Counted from the stretch's first letter, positions 1 to 7,032 are shown. The stretch: DNA of 9,979 nucleotides from Bacteroidales bacterium (GCA_004552115.1 SFPH01000123.1:1-9979); one strand, 5' to 3'. A program made the numbers and translations. The notes: generated from the letters alone by a model not told the origin.

Positions 1-414
1 AATGAGATACGCATCACCTCAGCCAGGATTGTCTCATTGACCCCGTCGGGGCTGAGAGCCGTCGATGCGGTATTGGAAGCAGGCGTCGACAACCCTGCGA
101 TGGCATTTACGGTGGCATACGCCAGGGGTACGGTTTATTATGACGGAGAGCCGCTGCTGGATTATTCGGCCGAGCCGGTGACCGTGAAACGCCGCTCTTC
201 CGGGACGTATCAGGTCAATGCCAGAGGCACCCTGGCCAATGGCGTTTCAGTGCTCCAGGTGCTGGGCATTGCCGGAAAGCTGGATGTAAACCGCTTCACT
301 GTGGACATTGACGCCACATTGAAGGCTGGCGGAAGGAAGAAGGACATCTCCCTCAAGAGAGTCCCGCTCGCCAGAATAAAGGAGGCCGCCAAGGCTCTCC
401 AAGCGAAACAGTAA
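1..414 (+). CDS. LEA14-like envelope protein, C-terminal part (5' end outside the window)
   Basis: The reading frame is open from base 1 to the TAA at 412-414, giving 137 residues with no start inside the window that is likely to be the true one; the TTG at 37 falls inside conserved-looking sequence. The fragment has the look of the LEA14/WHy fold: a segment reading SLTPSGLRAVDAVLEAGVDN, then alternating beta-type stretches (TVYYDGEPLLDY, then VTVKRRSSGTYQV) and a basic C-terminal helix ending in KALQAKQ. In this family, small secreted or lipid-anchored proteins carry one such domain; their biochemical role in Bacteroidetes is not established. The missing N-terminus would show whether there is a signal peptide or lipobox. 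The gene ends 9 bases before the next secreted-protein gene, so the two are probably cotranscribed. The family assignment rests on pattern recognition, not on a profile search. Confidence 0.55.
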   Translation, partial: NEIRITSARIVSLTPSGLRAVDAVLEAGVDNPAMAFTVAYARGTVYYDGEPLLDYSAEPVTVKRRSSGTYQVNARGTLANGVSVLQVLGIAGKLDVNRFTVDIDATLKAGGRKKDISLKRVPLARIKEAAKALQAKQ

Positions 415-423
415 GGGAAGAAC

Positions 424-996
424 ATGAAAAGAACAACTATTCTTGCCGCAGTGGCGGCACTTGCGGCAATCATCCTCTCCGGACACTCTTCCGGTGCTCA
501 GGAAATGAGGGACTCAGTGGTCTATCACCAGGCTGCGGCATTGGACTCCGCCCTCCTGGGCCGTTCTGTGTTCAACATCATCTCCTCACGGAGGCCGGGC
601 GAAGGAGAGGTGAAAGTCCATCAGTCTCAGGCAATCTCCGCCGCAATGCAGAGTCACATCAACGGCAACCGGGACCGCAAGCTGTCCGGATTCCGCGTCA
701 GGATATTCTTCGACAACAGCCAGAATGCCAGGAACGCCTCCGAGATGACAGTGAAGAGATTTTCTTCGTCCCATCCCGGGATTCCTGTCTACAGAACCTA
801 TCAGAACCCTTTCTTCAAAGTAGTCGCAGGCGATTTCAGGACAAGGTCGGAGGCGATGGAATTCCTGCAGGGAATCAAGGGGGAATACCCGGGGGCATTC
901 GTGGTAAAGGAAAACATTTCCTTCCCGGCCGCAGACAGAAAACACACTTACGAGACCGATACGGTCAAGGTCCAGATATACCCGAACTACCAGTAA
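424..996 (+). CDS. Secreted SPOR-domain protein
   Basis: A 190-residue protein. Residues 1-25 form a signal peptide (basic MKRTT start, a long Ala/Ile/Leu core, likely cleavage after SSGA), so it should act in the periplasm or at the outer membrane. Residues about 88-165 look like a SPOR (sporulation-related repeat) domain: GFRVRIFFDNSQNARNA begins the first strand, followed by a helix, then NPFFKVVAGDFRTRSEA and a closing helix and strand. SPOR domains bind glycan strands stripped of stem peptides, usually at the division septum. The central stretch (about 60-85, with VKVHQSQAISAAM) resembles the linker seen in related Bacteroidales proteins. ATG at 424 is chosen because the signal peptide starts there, 9 bases after the preceding stop; rpoN starts 18 bases downstream. 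No catalytic domain is seen. The role in cell-wall or division biology is inferred from the domain. Confidence 0.75.
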   Translation: MKRTTILAAVAALAAIILSGHSSGAQEMRDSVVYHQAAALDSALLGRSVFNIISSRRPGEGEVKVHQSQAISAAMQSHINGNRDRKLSGFRVRIFFDNSQNARNASEMTVKRFSSSHPGIPVYRTYQNPFFKVVAGDFRTRSEAMEFLQGIKGEYPGAFVVKENISFPAADRKHTYETDTVKVQIYPNYQ

Positions 997-1014
997 ACAG
1001 AAAAAACAGAGAAG

Positions 1015-2430
1015 ATGCTGAAACAGGAACTAAGTCTTAAACAGGTACAGAGACTCTCCCCGCTCCAGATTCAGACCATAAAGCTCATCGAGCTGCCGGT
1101 TCAGGAACTGGAGCAGAGAATCCGCAAGGAGCTGGAGGAGAATCCGGTGCTTGACGACAGCGCTCCTGCGGAGAAAGAGGACGGCGACGATCAGCAGCCT
1201 CAGGAAATCTCCCTCTCCGAGCTCAAGGACGACGACTCCATACCGGACTACAGACTGAGGGTGAACAACTACGGCAAGGACGAAAGGCCGCAGTACAACA
1301 CCTTCTCGGTCAAGGAAAGTTTCACCCAGAGTCTCATGGAGCAGCTGGGCTTCAGGAATCTGAGCGAGCACGAGCACGACGTGGCCGCCTTCATCATCGG
1401 AAGCCTTGACGACGACGGATACCTGCGCAGGGACATCGGGAGCCTCGTGGACGACCTGGCTTTCAGGATGAACATCACCACGGACGAGGAGGAGGTGGAG
1501 AGACTGCTCCGCATCATCCAGGATTTCGAGCCGTCAGGCGTCGGGGCAAGGGATCTCAGGGAATGTCTTCTGATACAGCTCAAGGCATTGAAACAGAGCG
1601 AAGACGTCGTGAATGCCGAAAGGATATTGACCGACTGGTTCCACGAGTTCTCCACCAAGCATTTCCAGAAGATAATGATGAAGCTCGGCCTTTCCGAGAA
1701 GGAGATGAAGGCGGCAATGGCCCGGATCGTGAAGCTGAATCCTTCCCCTGGCGGACAGATTGACGATTCATACAACGACCAGGCCCAGCAGATTGTGCCT
1801 GACTTCATACTGGATATTGAAAACGGCGAGCTCAAGCTCTCCATGCCGAGATTCTCCATTCCGGAAATCCGCATCAACCGCAAATATGCCGAGCTCCTGA
1901 TGGATGCCGCCAATTCATCCGAGAGGCAGAAAAAGGAGGCCGCCACCTTCGTCAAGCAGAAGATGGACTCCGCAAAATGGTTCGTCGAGGCCCTGAAGCA
2001 GAGGCACAACACATTGCTCAGCACAATGCAGGCCATCGTCGATTACCAGCACGACTATTTCATGAGCGGAGACGAGGCCAACCTCAGGCCTATGGTGCTG
2101 AAGGACATTGCCGGAATCACCGGATTCGACATATCGACCATCTCCAGGGTGGTGAACAGCAAGTACATCGAGACGCATTTCGGCATTTTCCCGTTGAAAT
2201 ATTTCTTCTCCGAGGGACTTGAGAACAAGGACGGGGAGGAAGTGTCCACGAGGGAGCTCAAGAAGGTGCTCCAGGAATGCGTGGAGAACGAGGACAAGCA
2301 CAAGCCGCTTACGGATGACCAGCTTGTGAGCCTGATGAACGAGAAGGGATACAAGGTGGCAAGGCGCACCATCGCGAAATACCGGGACCAGCTCGGCATC
2401 CCGAAAGCGAGAATGAGAAAGGAACTTTGA
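1015..2430 (+). CDS. rpoN: RNA polymerase sigma-54 factor RpoN
   Basis: A complete 471-residue sigma-54, the alternative sigma factor that directs RNA polymerase to -24/-12 promoters and needs an AAA+ activator to open them. Region I is at residues 1-47 (LKQELSLKQVQRLSPLQIQ, ending in EENPVL) and contacts the activator. An acidic region II follows (about 48-85). The core-binding domain covers about 95-285, including DDDGYLRRDI and FEPSGVGARDLRECL. The DNA-binding domain has a helix-turn-helix near 362-387 (LKDIAGITGFDISTISRVV) that reads the -12 element, and the RpoN box ARRTIAKYRDQLGIP at 449-463 reads the -24 element. Length and ending match Bacteroidetes RpoN, and the frame is undamaged. 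The gene starts 18 bases after the SPOR gene, so it is probably read from an upstream promoter. No sigma-54 activator gene lies in this window, so its targets here are unknown. Confidence 0.97.
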   Translation: MLKQELSLKQVQRLSPLQIQTIKLIELPVQELEQRIRKELEENPVLDDSAPAEKEDGDDQQPQEISLSELKDDDSIPDYRLRVNNYGKDERPQYNTFSVKESFTQSLMEQLGFRNLSEHEHDVAAFIIGSLDDDGYLRRDIGSLVDDLAFRMNITTDEEEVERLLRIIQDFEPSGVGARDLRECLLIQLKALKQSEDVVNAERILTDWFHEFSTKHFQKIMMKLGLSEKEMKAAMARIVKLNPSPGGQIDDSYNDQAQQIVPDFILDIENGELKLSMPRFSIPEIRINRKYAELLMDAANSSERQKKEAATFVKQKMDSAKWFVEALKQRHNTLLSTMQAIVDYQHDYFMSGDEANLRPMVLKDIAGITGFDISTISRVVNSKYIETHFGIFPLKYFFSEGLENKDGEEVSTRELKKVLQECVENEDKHKPLTDDQLVSLMNEKGYKVARRTIAKYRDQLGIPKARMRKEL

Positions 2431-2461
2431 TGCCTGGAAAGGCATATCCCGGCGCTGCCGG
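2430..2461 (+). terminator. Two small hairpins after rpoN, possible weak terminator
   Basis: Two adjacent inverted repeats follow the rpoN stop. The first is ATGCC / GGCAT (2430-2434 and 2441-2445, loop TGGAAA), and it includes the last base of the stop codon. The second is CCGGC / GCCGG (2449-2453 and 2457-2461, loop GCT). GGCATAT also occurs as a direct repeat at 2441 and 2460. Only CATATTTAACC follows, not a real T-tract, so this is a weak terminator at best; it could instead be an mRNA 3'-end stabiliser or part of the glpK leader. No clear promoter element was seen in the remaining 30 bases before glpK. Confidence 0.3.
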
Positions 2462-2491
2462 CATATTTAACCAAAACCACGATACACTAAG

Positions 2492-3930
2492 ATGGAACAG
2501 TACATTCTAGCCCTGGATCAGGGTACAAGTTCATCCCGCGCCATCGTTTTCGACAGGCAGGGAAAGATACGGGCCTCTGCCCAGAAGGAATTCCCGCAGC
2601 ATTTTCCTAAACCGGGCTGGGTGGAGCACGACCCGAAGGACATCTGGTCTTCCGAGGCGTCCGTGATAGCCGAGGCCATAACGTCAATGGGCATCAACGG
2701 CCTCAACATTGCCGGACGGGAGAGCCCGTCCACAACGCCATAGTATGGCAGGACCGCAGGACTTCGGATTACTGCGACTCCCTGAAAGCCAAGGGTCTGA
2801 TCGACATGATCAGGCAGAAGACCGGTCTCATCATCGACGCATATTTCAGCGCCACCAAAATCAAGTGGATTCTGGACAATGTCCCGGGAGCAAGGGCCAG
2901 GGCTGAGGCCGGGAAGTTGAGATTCGGAACGGTGGACACCTGGCTCATCTGGAACCTGACAAGGGGCGGCTGCCACGTCACCGACGTCAGCAACGCCTCC
3001 AGGACAATGCTCTTCGACATCAACAGCCTCACCTGGGACAAGGAGCTCCTCGAACTCTTCGACATTCCGGAGTCAATGATGCCGGACGTGAGGTCATCCA
3101 GCGAAATCTACGGATACACCAAGACCACAATCTTCGCCCACCCTGTGCCGATCGCAGGCATTGCGGGAGACCAGCAGGCCGCCCTTTTCGGGCAGATGTG
3201 CACCACTCCAGGCTCAGTCAAGAATACATACGGGACCGGCTGCTTCCTCCTGATGAACAGCGGAACCAAGCCAATAATCTCCAGGAACAATCTCCTCACC
3301 ACGGTCGCATGGAAAATCGGAGACGAGGTCAACTATGCCCTTGAGGGCAGCATCTTCGTGGCCGGATCAGTGGTCCAGTGGCTCAGGGACGGCCTCGGAA
3401 TCATCCGTTCATCCTCCGAGATAGAGGCATTGGCAATGACGGTACCGGACAATGGCGGAGTATACTTCGTGCCTGCCCTGACCGGTCTGGGAGCTCCTTA
3501 CTGGGACCAGTACGCCAAAGGATGCATCTACGGAATCACCCGTGGAACCACTGCAGCCCACATTGCCAGGGCCGCACTTGAAGGAATCGCTTTCCAGACA
3601 ATGGACATTGTCGGCGCAATGGAGAAGGATGCCGGAGTCAGGCTCACCGAACTCAAGGTGGACGGCGGCGCATCCAGGAACAACCTCCTGATGCAGTTCC
3701 AGGCCGACATTCTCGGAGCCAAGGTTGTCCGCCCGGCAGTGACCGAGACCACGGCTATGGGGGCCTGCTATCTCGCCGGCCTGGCAACCGGGTTCTGGAG
3801 CAGCCTCGACGAGATTCGCAGACAGTGGTCATCGGATGCTGTATTCAACCCGCTCGCCCCGGCAGGAAAGACAATGAAGCTCAAGGAAGGATGGAAGGAC
3901 GCCGTAAGCCGAGCCCTCTCAGGAGAATAG
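2492..3930 (+). pseudogene. glpK: Glycerol kinase, broken by a ~49-bp deletion and frameshift
   Basis: Glycerol kinase (FGGY family) phosphorylates glycerol to sn-glycerol-3-phosphate with ATP. The first part (2492-2713) reads as a normal N-terminus, with the ATP-site motif [12 protein letters not shown] and then [15 protein letters not shown]. After NIA the frame ends at TAG 2741. From 2716 the next frame continues with [20 protein letters not shown] and runs to 3930 with all later landmarks: [34 protein letters not shown] (catalytic Asp), GTGCFLLMN and [15 protein letters not shown]. Compared with the family (for example E. coli GlpK), about 17 codons are represented by only 2 bases, a loss of about 49 bp. 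The lost part contains the GITNQRETT motif, whose Arg and Glu bind glycerol. Adding 49 bp gives 1488 bp, or 495 residues, the usual size. As written, the product is an 83-residue fragment; reinitiation at ATG 2806 would give 374 residues without the ATP-site N-terminus. It could be a real pseudogene or an assembly error. glpF follows after 35 bases. Confidence 0.9.
2714..2731 (+). repeat. 7-bp hairpin at the glpK deletion junction
   Basis: GGACGGG (2714-2720), loop AGAG, and CCCGTCC (2725-2731) form a perfect GC-rich stem-loop. It starts directly at the point where the glpK reading frame jumps (between 2713 and 2716). A hairpin here could favour polymerase slippage in the cell or loss of sequence during library preparation or assembly. 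It lies in coding sequence, so it may also be chance. Confidence 0.5.
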
Positions 3931-3965
3931 TTCCTGAATATCAATGAATTCTAATTTAAAGCACG

Positions 3966-4721
3966 ATGGAAATCTCATTATTCGACAAATGCATTTTCGA
4001 GTTCCTGGGAACAATGGTGATGATACTGCTCGGTGACGGTGTCTGCGCCGCCTGCACCCTTGAAAAATCCAAGGCCAAGGGAGCGGGATGGATAGTAATC
4101 ACAATGGCCTGGGGCTTCGCAGTCATGTGCGGAGTCTTCATTGCAGGCCCGTATTCCGGGGCCCATCTCAACCCGGCCGTGAGTCTCGGCCTCGCCATTG
4201 CCGGCAAGTTCGCCTGGGCGGAGCTTCTGCCTTACGCCGCAGCCCAGATGCTCGGAGGATTCTGCGGGGCATTGCTGGTCTATGTGTTCTACCAGGACCA
4301 TTTCAAGGCCACCACGGACAATCCGGACGGCCTTCTCGGCCTGTTCTGCACAATGCCGGCCATTGAGCACAAGAGCGTCAATCTCCTCAGCGAGCTCATT
4401 GCCACATGCGTTCTCGTATTCATCATACTGGCTCTCGGAACCTCCGGCAATGCCGCCAGCGTCTCCGGCACGGCAGTTTCCACGGGAAGCCTCGGAGCAT
4501 TCCCTGTAACCGGGCTTATCATGGCCTTGGGAATGTCACTCGGAGGAACTACGGGCTATGCAATGAACCCTGCGAGGGATCTCGGACCAAGGATTGTACA
4601 CAGCATCCTTCCGCTGAAAGGAAAGAGAGACAGCGGCTGGGGCTACAGCTGGGTGCCGGTCGCAGGGCCTCTCGCCGGAGCCGCCCTCGCGGCAGGGCTG
4701 TTCCTCCTCATTTACTCATAG
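3966..4721 (+). CDS. glpF: Glycerol uptake facilitator (aquaglyceroporin)
   Basis: An intact 251-residue inner-membrane channel of the MIP family that lets glycerol, and possibly other small polyols, diffuse into the cell. Both pore half-helix motifs are present: SGAHLNPAVSLG (NPA 69-71) and GYAMNPARDLGPR (NPA 201-203). The Asp after the second NPA-Arg is the mark of glycerol channels as opposed to water-only aquaporins. By comparison with E. coli GlpF, the selectivity filter would be Trp49, Tyr198 and Arg204; E. coli has Phe in place of the Tyr. Six membrane helices and the two half-helices can be followed along the chain. ATG 3966 gives the expected N-terminus; no Shine-Dalgarno sequence is visible. 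The gene sits 35 bases after glpK and 3 bases before cls, so the three genes form an operon. It is undamaged although both neighbours are broken, so glycerol could enter while its kinase is lost. Confidence 0.95.
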   Translation: MEISLFDKCIFEFLGTMVMILLGDGVCAACTLEKSKAKGAGWIVITMAWGFAVMCGVFIAGPYSGAHLNPAVSLGLAIAGKFAWAELLPYAAAQMLGGFCGALLVYVFYQDHFKATTDNPDGLLGLFCTMPAIEHKSVNLLSELIATCVLVFIILALGTSGNAASVSGTAVSTGSLGAFPVTGLIMALGMSLGGTTGYAMNPARDLGPRIVHSILPLKGKRDSGWGYSWVPVAGPLAGAALAAGLFLLIYS

Positions 4722-4724
4722 CAT

Positions 4725-6190
4725 ATGCAATGGCTCTCCGGCATACTCTACACCCTCTTCGTCCTGATTGTCCTCGGGACGGTGATCGTCATCATCTTCG
4801 ATGACGGGGACTCGTCCAAGAAGATAGCCTGGATACTGGTCATCACTATTCTGCCGATTGTCGGACTCCTGCTCTACTTTATGGTGGGCATCAATGTCAG
4901 GCAGTCCTGGTACTTTGCGATAAAGCACAGGCGGTTCATCAGAATCTTCGGGGAAAGGGCGGACAGAAGGGTTCGGGAGCTGCTTTTCGGGCATTGCAAG
5001 GATGACCTTGTCCGGGATGACTACAAGTCCTTGGCAAGGCTGCTGGCCACCGACGGCTCGACCTGCGTGACCGACGGCAATGATGTGGAAATCATCACAT
5101 CGGGACACCGGAAGTTCGAGCTGCTGATGGAGGATCTGAGGAATGCGAAGGACCACATCCAAAGGACCACATCCACATGGAGTATTTCTATTTCCGCCAG
5201 GACAAGGGAAGCCAGCAGATCAAGGAAATGCTGATGCAGAAGGCCCGCGAGGGGGTCAAGGTCAGGTTCATTCACGAGAATATCGCCAATATCGCCATCC
5301 GCCCGAAGTATTACAATGAGATGAAGAAGGCGGGTGTCCAGGTGGAAAAGTTCACGAAATCGCACTGGCCGCTGATGAATCTGTTCACCCAGCTCAATTA
5401 TCGCGACCACAGGAAGATCGTCGTCATCGACGGCAAAATCGGCTACACCGGGGGAATGAACATAAGCGATGATTATTTCATCAGATGGAGGGACACGCAT
5501 CTGAGGATTACAGGCAATGCCGTGGCCGGGCTGCAGTACAGTTTCCTCAACACCTGGATAACGGCAGACGGGGAGATTGACCCGGACTTCGGCAAGTATT
5601 TCCCTATGTGCGGGGAACCGCAGGAAGCGAATGTTCAGGGAAATGCGGAAAGCGGACCGGGCAGGACGGAGAAGAATGTCCTTATGCAGATTGTCCCGGA
5701 CGACCCGGAATCAGCCTGGCCTATCATCCATATGGGAGCCGTATGGGCAGTCCAGCACGCCAGGAAGTACATCTACATCCAGACTCCATATTTTGTGCCT
5801 CCGGAGCCGATGCTGCAGGCCCTGCAGTCGGCGGCGCTCAGCGGAGTGGATGTGAGGGTGATGGTGCCGAAGAAGGCGGACCTCTTCTTCATGGGCCCGG
5901 CCAACAGGTCCTATTTCTCGGAATGCCTCAGAGCTGGAGTCAGAATCTTCGAGAGAGATGACGATTACCTGAGCGAAATCGGCTCCGCCAACATGGATTT
6001 CCGGAGCTTCAACCTGGACTACGAGCTGAATGCCTACATCTATGACGAGGAAACCGCCCGCATAAACAAGAAAATCTTCGAGAAGGATATGGAATCCTCC
6101 AGAGAGGTGACTCTCGAGGAATGGCTCAGCCGTCCATGGTACAAGAAACTTGTGCAGAGAATCATACGTCTCTTTGCCGCATTGCTGTAG
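4725..6190 (+). pseudogene. cls: Cardiolipin synthase, frameshifted by a 14-bp duplication and lacking half of the second HKD motif
   Basis: This is a membrane phospholipase-D-type cardiolipin synthase, which joins two phosphatidylglycerols into cardiolipin plus glycerol. The N-terminal part (from ATG 4725) has two membrane helices (about residues 4-26 and 33-55) followed by the usual NVRQSWYFAIKHRR stretch. At 5148-5175 the sequence AAGGACCACATCCA occurs twice in tandem. Removing one copy restores AKDHIHMEYFYFRQDKGS, and the frame then continues to TAG 6190 (483 residues). The first catalytic motif is complete: HRKIVVIDG, with His at 5408 and GG-x-N after it. In the second, AGVRIFERD joins directly to DDYLSEIGSANMDFRS. 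The Asp and GSAN parts of the H-x-K-x4-D-x6-GSxN motif remain, but about 10 codons with His and Lys are missing around 5957-5962. Either lesion alone should abolish activity. Translation from ATG 5177 would give a 337-residue protein with one HKD motif and no membrane anchor. Confidence 0.88.
5148..5175 (+). repeat. Perfect 14-bp tandem duplication inside cls
   Basis: AAGGACCACATCCA is at 5148-5161 and again, identical, at 5162-5175. Fourteen bases shift the frame by 2, and the shifted frame ends at the stop at 5232-5234. With one copy the reading frame is restored exactly. A two-copy tandem repeat of this size can be lost or gained by replication slippage, so the lesion is potentially reversible. 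Confidence 0.95.
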
Positions 6191-6264
6191 CTGCGTGCTT
6201 CACTCGATAGTGATATGAAAAAAAAGTTGCGTCAGATTTGAATTGGATTTTCGAGGTCAGATTT

Positions 6265-6441
6265 TCAACGTTGATGCTTCTTATAATCAGTATATGTTGA
6301 ATATGTGACAATTATGTTCAATATACCTAATAGGCTCCAGGTGATTTTCGCAATAATGTGTGCATCAATAAATATCCATGCAAAAGGCAGAGAAATGATA
6401 AAAACAGCCGTAATTGCTGTCATCAGTCGGATCTTATTCAT
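6265..6441 (-). CDS. Possible small two-helix membrane protein, 58 residues, unknown
   Basis: Read on the - strand from the ATG at 6441-6439 to the TGA at 6267-6265. The frame has a short basic start (MNKIR), a first hydrophobic stretch (about residues 6-25, ending in SLPFAWIFI), a short DAH turn, a second hydrophobic stretch (about 29-47, including WSLLGILNIIV) and a polar, basic end (TDYKKHQR). This layout, charged ends around two helix-length hydrophobic runs, is what a real small inner-membrane protein looks like. I do not recognise a family. About a third of codons end in G or C, unlike the strongly GC-ending codons of its neighbours, so it is either foreign, weakly selected or a chance frame in AT-rich DNA. 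It begins 28 bases beyond the stem-loop that closes the barrel gene. No Shine-Dalgarno sequence or convincing promoter was seen. A 47-codon frame on the opposite strand (6314-6457) overlaps it. Confidence 0.4.
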   Translation of the reverse strand: MNKIRLMTAITAVFIISLPFAWIFIDAHIIAKITWSLLGILNIIVTYSTYTDYKKHQR

Positions 6442-6468
6442 GGCGTCTGCAGTTTAAAACTATAACAA

Positions 6469-6510
6469 TGCAAGAAACCGACCCTTTTGGGTCGGCATCT
6501 TGCAATTTTT
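6469..6510. terminator. Strong stem-loop terminator, probably bidirectional
   Basis: TGCAAG (6469-6474) pairs with CTTGCA (6499-6504), and CCGACCC (6478-6484) with GGGTCGG (6489-6495), around a TTTT loop with a small AAA/CAT internal loop. On the + strand it is followed by ATTTTTAT, a good T-tract. On the - strand it lies 17 bases after the barrel gene stop and is followed by the looser TTGTTATAGTTTT. It most likely ends the barrel transcript and stops any + strand reading that passes cls. Confidence 0.8.
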
Positions 6511-6521
6511 ATGAAATAACG

Positions 6522-6998
6522 TTAAAATGCGTACCTCACGCTGAGCGTAGGAACGAATCCGTAGGTTACTCCGTCCATATAGAATTCCCCGTCGCAGAAG
6601 CCGAACTGAGGTCTCAGGTCGACTGACAGCTGGAGAGGGAACCAGAACTCGTATTCAAGTCCTAACTGGCCTGCGATTCCGGCGAAGAACTGGCCGTTCT
6701 TGTCATTGTAATGAGCTGTTCCGAGAGAGACACCGGGACCGGCATACCAGGCCCAGGAACCTCTCGGGGTCCAATTCGGCTGTGCGAACACGAAGTTGTA
6801 GAGTCCGGTGAAACGGAATCCTACGTGGTTGATGCCGAAGATGCCTGCATTGAGCTCAAGGAAATGGGGAGCACCGAGAGTATGCTGATAGCTGGCCTCG
6901 ATTCCGTATCCGAGCCGTCCGCCAATCGCCTTAGGCTGTGCGGAAGCCGCAAATGCAAATCCGAGCATCACGGCAATAATGATGATAGTCTTCTTCAT
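6522..6998 (-). CDS. Small outer-membrane beta-barrel protein
   Basis: A 158-residue protein with a clear signal peptide: MKKT start, hydrophobic core, and AASA cleavage site at residue 20. The mature part is a run of short amphipathic strands rich in Gly and aromatic residues (GGRLGYGIEASYQ, FLELNAGIFGI, FFAGIAGQLGLEYEFWF, then LQLSVDLRPQFGF) separated by turns. It ends in VRYAF, the aromatic C-terminal residue recognised by the BAM insertion machinery. This fits an eight-stranded barrel of the OmpA/OmpX/opacity size class. The function is unknown; such barrels may bind surfaces, act as small pores or stabilise the envelope. The gene starts 79 bases after rnfA. It has a likely promoter of its own at 7025-7032 and a strong stem-loop 17 bases past its stop, so it is probably a separate transcript from rnf. 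Its being an outer-membrane barrel is well supported; the subfamily is not resolved. Confidence 0.8.
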   Translation of the reverse strand: MKKTIIIIAVMLGFAFAASAQPKAIGGRLGYGIEASYQHTLGAPHFLELNAGIFGINHVGFRFTGLYNFVFAQPNWTPRGSWAWYAGPGVSLGTAHYNDKNGQFFAGIAGQLGLEYEFWFPLQLSVDLRPQFGFCDGEFYMDGVTYGFVPTLSVRYAF

Positions 6999-7024
6999 TG
7001 TATTAAAAGTTTTGCATTATACCG

Positions 7025-7032
7025 CAAATGTA
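7025..7032 (-). promoter_or_regulatory. Candidate -7 promoter element upstream of the barrel gene
   Basis: On the - strand this reads TACATTTG, a full match to the Bacteroidetes primary-sigma -7 consensus TAnnTTTG. It lies 26 bases before the ATG at 6998, giving a short leader. The nearest upstream TTTG (in CATTTTGAAC) is 26 bases away instead of about 19-21, so the -33 element is weak or absent. It supports separate transcription of the barrel gene but is not proof. Confidence 0.4.

Larger units (their letters stand above)
6191..6521. other. AT-rich intergenic region between convergent units
   Basis: This gap separates the + strand glp/cls unit from the - strand barrel and rnf genes, and it is clearly AT-richer than its surroundings. 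It contains a run of eight A at 6218-6225, a 58-codon frame on the - strand (6265-6441) and a strong stem-loop (6469-6504). A small TCACT / AGTGA inverted repeat at 6200-6213 follows the cls stop but is followed by A's, not T's. Nothing else recognisable was found. Confidence 0.6.

Noticed and set aside
1269..2036. A 255-codon frame on the - strand opposite rpoN
   Set aside because: It lies wholly inside a clearly real sigma-54 gene. Its Ser/Leu/Arg-rich sequence is typical of the reverse reading of GC-rich codons and has no recognisable domain.
2492..3930. Programmed ribosomal frameshift or translational bypass in glpK
   Set aside because: Bypass would require extra bases, but here about 49 coding bases are missing, including substrate-binding residues. 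No slippery heptamer was seen at the joint.
6200..6213. TCACT / AGTGA hairpin after cls as a terminator
   Set aside because: The stem is only 5 bp and is followed by A's on the + strand, so it does not fit an intrinsic terminator.
6231..6264. Direct repeat GTCAGATTT at 6231 and 6256
   Set aside because: Nine bases, two copies, in AT-rich DNA. There is no third copy and no link to a gene start, so chance is enough.
6314..6457. A 47-codon frame on the + strand opposite the 58-codon small frame
   Set aside because: It is shorter, with a less ordered hydrophobic pattern and no start signal. It is most likely the shadow of the - strand frame or chance.
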